From NCBI GenBank assembly GCA_963799815.1, contig CAWCYG010000001.1, positions 496,001 to 560,000 of the forward strand: DNA of 64,000 nt. The letters are read 5' to 3'. Shown here one piece after another: positions 61,956 to 64,000 of this stretch. This stretch comes from JBDTSW01 sp963799815. GTDB lineage: Bacteria; Actinomycetota; Thermoleophilia; Solirubrobacterales; 70-9. A program made the position numbers and the translations under genes. The notes beneath the pieces were generated by a model, which was given only the letters and a program-made list of their open reading frames with translations, had not been told where the DNA came from and ran no database searches. Each line of letters begins with the position of its first letter. The stretch's first letter is position 1.

Positions 61956-62672
61956 GTGAACGGGGCGGAGAAGGAGGCCTATCTTCGCGAGTACGAGGCG
62001 CTGAAGAAGAAGGGCAAGCCGTTCTTCCCCTACGCCGTGGCGAAGGACTCGGTGATGGCGCTCATCGTCGTCGTCGTGATCATGGTCTTGGCGCTCGTGC
62101 TCGGCGCCGAGCAGGGCCCCAAGGCCGACCCGACGACGACCACCTACGTGCCGCGGCCCGAGTGGTACTTCTTCTTCCTCTTCGAGCTGCTGCGCGTGAT
62201 CAAGCCGCCGGAGCTGGTCCCGATCGCCACCGTGGGCATCCCGACCCTGTGCATGGTCCTGCTGCTTTTGCTGCCGTTCTACGACCGCAATCCCGAGCGG
62301 CGGCCGGAGCGGCGTCCGATCGCGGTGACCGCGGGCGTGCTCACGATCATCTCGATGGCGTTCCTGACCTACCTCGGCGCTTCGGCAGCCTCGCCGACCG
62401 AGATCGACTCGATCGAGATATCCGAGGAGTACCAGGCGGGCGCGGACGTGGCCGCGCAGTCCGGCTGTCTCGCCTGCCACCAGTTCGGGGAGAACGGCAA
62501 CGACGGTCCCGGCCCGGAGCTGACGGAGATCGGGGCCAGGCTTCCACGGGCCGCGATCGCACGCTCGCTCGTCAATCCGTCAGGTGTCATGCCACCGTAT
62601 GGGGACCTGCCGGAGGAGAAGTTCGACTCCCTCGTCGACTTCCTCGCCTCGCTCCAGGGCCACAACGAGTAG
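61956..62672 (+). CDS. qcrC: Subunit IV-cytochrome c fusion of the bc complex
   Basis: 238 residues. The first 150 carry three helices of the subunit-IV type, with the PEWYFFFLFELLR quinone-site motif and KPPELVPIATVGIPTLCMVL. A single cytochrome c domain follows: heme site CLACH near residue 170, then GENGNDGPGPELTEIGARLP and the axial Met in NPSGVMPPYG. This is the plan of Bacillus QcrC, not of the actinobacterial diheme QcrC. GTG start, 22 nt after cytochrome b. Confidence 0.9.
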   Translation: MNGAEKEAYLREYEALKKKGKPFFPYAVAKDSVMALIVVVVIMVLALVLGAEQGPKADPTTTTYVPRPEWYFFFLFELLRVIKPPELVPIATVGIPTLCMVLLLLLPFYDRNPERRPERRPIAVTAGVLTIISMAFLTYLGASAASPTEIDSIEISEEYQAGADVAAQSGCLACHQFGENGNDGPGPELTEIGARLPRAAIARSLVNPSGVMPPYGDLPEEKFDSLVDFLASLQGHNE

Positions 62673-63479
62673 ATGGTTCCCCCCGGCGCGGGGCGGGCGC
62701 GGCCCAGCCGCGACTCGGAGGAGTTCTCCTCGCAGGTGCAGACGATGTTCGATCGGATCGCGGGCGTCTATGACCGGATGAATCACGTGATGACGGCGGG
62801 TCTCGATCGCCGCTGGCGCGAGCGCGCTGTGGATCTCGCGGACCTGGACGCCGGAGCCGTCGCCCTGGACGTCTGCTGCGGCACCGGGGACCTGACCTTC
62901 GAGCTGGCCCGCCGCGTGGGACCGCGTGGTCGCGTCGTGGGGTGCGACTTCTCCGAGCGCATGCTGGAGCTGGCCCGCACGAAGGAGGAGGACATGCGCC
63001 TCGCAGCGGGTGGCTTCGGGGGAGCGGACGCGAACGGGTCCGGTGATGGACTCGCGCCCGTCGAGTTCGAGTGGGCGGACGCGCTTGAGCTTCCATACGC
63101 GAACGACTCGTTCGACGCCGTCACCGTCGGCTTCGGGGTGCGGAACCTCGTCGATCTGCCGGCTGGCCTGGCGGAGCTCACCCGCGTGCTCCGCCCGGGC
63201 GGGCTGTTGGTGATCCTCGAGATCACGAAGCCTCAGCGTCCACCGCTCTCGAGCTTCTTCTCGCTTTGGTTCGACCGCGTCGTCCCGCTCCTCGGAAGCG
63301 TCGCTGGAGACGCCGACGCCTACAGCTACCTGCCGGCGTCGGTCCGCAGCTTCCCGCCGCCCGAGCGGCTCGCGGAGCTCATGGACGACGCCCGGCTCGA
63401 GCGCATCCGCTGGCTGCTGCTCGCCGGTGGCATCATCGCCATCCATTCGGGAGCCAAGCGCGGGGTGAGCGGCGCGTGA
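62673..63479 (+). CDS. menG: Demethylmenaquinone methyltransferase
   Basis: 268 residues, UbiE/MenG family. QTMFDRIAGVYDRMNHVMTA with GLDRRWRERAVDL is the family signature near the N-terminus. LDVCCGTGDLTFELARRVGP is the SAM-binding motif. FDAVTVGFGVRNLVDLPAGL and RVLRPGGLLVILEITKP are motif II and III regions. There is a Gly/Asn insert (GGFGGADANGSGDG) of about 15 residues. It makes menaquinone from the demethyl form and directly follows the bc-complex genes. It overlaps the next gene by 4 nt. Confidence 0.92.
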   Translation: MVPPGAGRARPSRDSEEFSSQVQTMFDRIAGVYDRMNHVMTAGLDRRWRERAVDLADLDAGAVALDVCCGTGDLTFELARRVGPRGRVVGCDFSERMLELARTKEEDMRLAAGGFGGADANGSGDGLAPVEFEWADALELPYANDSFDAVTVGFGVRNLVDLPAGLAELTRVLRPGGLLVILEITKPQRPPLSSFFSLWFDRVVPLLGSVAGDADAYSYLPASVRSFPPPERLAELMDDARLERIRWLLLAGGIIAIHSGAKRGVSGA

Positions 63480-64000
63480 ATCGGTCGGCCGTGCCGCCGC
63501 CTGTGACGCTCGTGATGGAGGCGGCGGAAGCTTGGCTTCCGCGTCGGATGGGGGCGGTCGAGGCCCGTCTGCGCGAGCTGGTTGCCGGGCAGGGAGAAGC
63601 GCTCGCCGGCGATGCGGGGGAGACGCTGGCGGCCGGCGGCAAGCGCCTGCGCCCGATGCTGGTGCTGCTGTGCGCGGGCCCGGACGCAGGCCCGGCGGCT
63701 ACGCGTGGCGCCACGGCGATCGAGCTGGTCCACATGGCGACGCTCGTCCACGACGACGTGCTCGACGCAGCCCCGCTTCGGCGCGGGCGACCCACCGTCG
63801 TCGCAACATCGGGATCCGCGCGGGCGACGGCCGTCGGGGATCTGCTGTTCTCCCAGGCTTTCGCCGAGCTCGCGGCCCTCGATCTCGACCCCGGGGCCGA
63901 CGCGGCCGCAGCCGGCCGCAATCGCAGTGGGGCGGAACGGCAGGTCGAACTGCTCTCGAGGGCGTCGGTCGCGCTCGCGCTCGGCGAGCTCGCCCAGCGT
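63476..64000 (+). CDS. Polyprenyl diphosphate synthase, 5' part
   Basis: The frame starts with GTG overlapping the previous stop (GTGA) and stays open to the window end (175 codons). LAAGGKRLRPMLVLLCAG is the region I GGKRxRP motif. ELVHMATLVHDDVLDAAPLR has the first Asp-rich motif (DDVLD), and RRGRPTVVATSGSARATAVG follows as expected. It probably makes the C35-C45 side-chain of menaquinone, fitting its place after menG. The C-terminal half with the second Asp-rich motif is outside the window. Confidence 0.88.
   Translation, partial: MNRSAVPPPVTLVMEAAEAWLPRRMGAVEARLRELVAGQGEALAGDAGETLAAGGKRLRPMLVLLCAGPDAGPAATRGATAIELVHMATLVHDDVLDAAPLRRGRPTVVATSGSARATAVGDLLFSQAFAELAALDLDPGADAAAAGRNRSGAERQVELLSRASVALALGELAQR

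Overview
The window is high-GC DNA (I estimate close to 70 % by eye) with actinobacterial coding style: dense genes, 4-nt ATGA/GTGA overlaps, and many GTG/TTG starts. The gene content points to a deep-branching actinobacterium of the Thermoleophilia type (Solirubrobacterales or relatives): a PspC-type sensor kinase, DUF6929 and DUF4333 proteins, RTX-like secreted proteins, a membrane-tethered sigma factor, and a Bacillus-like rather than classical actinobacterial cytochrome bc complex. This placement is inference; no rRNA gene is present.

Layout. 0-2.8 kb: end of a membrane gene, a PspC/histidine kinase and its LuxR-type regulator, and an RTX-like secreted protein. 2.7-3.3 kb: structured, nearly gene-free DNA with one small ORF and a gene remnant. 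3.4-11.8 kb: small membrane proteins, a phosphodiesterase, GtrA, GroES, an MBL-rhodanese protein, a sulfatase-sulfotransferase pair, a zinc-ribbon protein and a cupin. 11.8-13.5 kb: a frameshifted GT-C type membrane glycosyltransferase whose end runs into a 47-nt 3' piece of a tRNA-Met gene. 13.7-19.7 kb: a tight six-gene operon (sigma-like HTH protein, ParB-like protein, small protein, SNF2-type helicase, PD-(D/E)XK nuclease candidate, C5 DNA methyltransferase fused to a Vsr endonuclease) closed by a 22-nt perfect palindrome. This looks like a DNA modification/restriction or anti-phage locus and is the most interesting part. 20-31.7 kb: DksA-like protein, flavin oxidoreductase, lipoprotein, hydrolase, MMPL exporter, a large multi-domain cell-wall hydrolase with a structured leader, a sigma/zinc-finger/membrane fusion, a triple-repeat secreted protein and several very small genes. 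31.8-44.2 kb: an amine catabolic cluster (FCD regulator, FAD/GcvT oxidoreductase, kinase, permease, FGGY kinase, glutamine-synthetase-like ligase, gamma-glutamyl hydrolase, aldehyde dehydrogenase, SDR). 44.3-53.9 kb: an Rv0909/Rv0910-like pair, two ABC exporters, a MarR regulator, a phosphoesterase, stress proteins and a very acidic protein. 54-57.5 kb: hemB, an AhbA/AhbB-like siroheme decarboxylase fusion, and hemL. 57.5-59.8 kb: a divergent MFS exporter/TetR pair with two matching operators. 59.9-64 kb: Rieske protein, cytochrome b, a subunit IV-cytochrome c fusion, menaquinone methyltransferase and the start of a polyprenyl diphosphate synthase, forming a respiratory-chain and quinone operon.

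Quality of the sequence. At least eighteen genes carry isolated single-base frame changes with intact protein motifs on both sides. They are far denser between 10.9 and 18.6 kb, roughly one per 100 bases in the helicase gene. This pattern fits consensus errors better than true gene decay, so frameshifted genes are annotated over their full reconstructed span and described as such.
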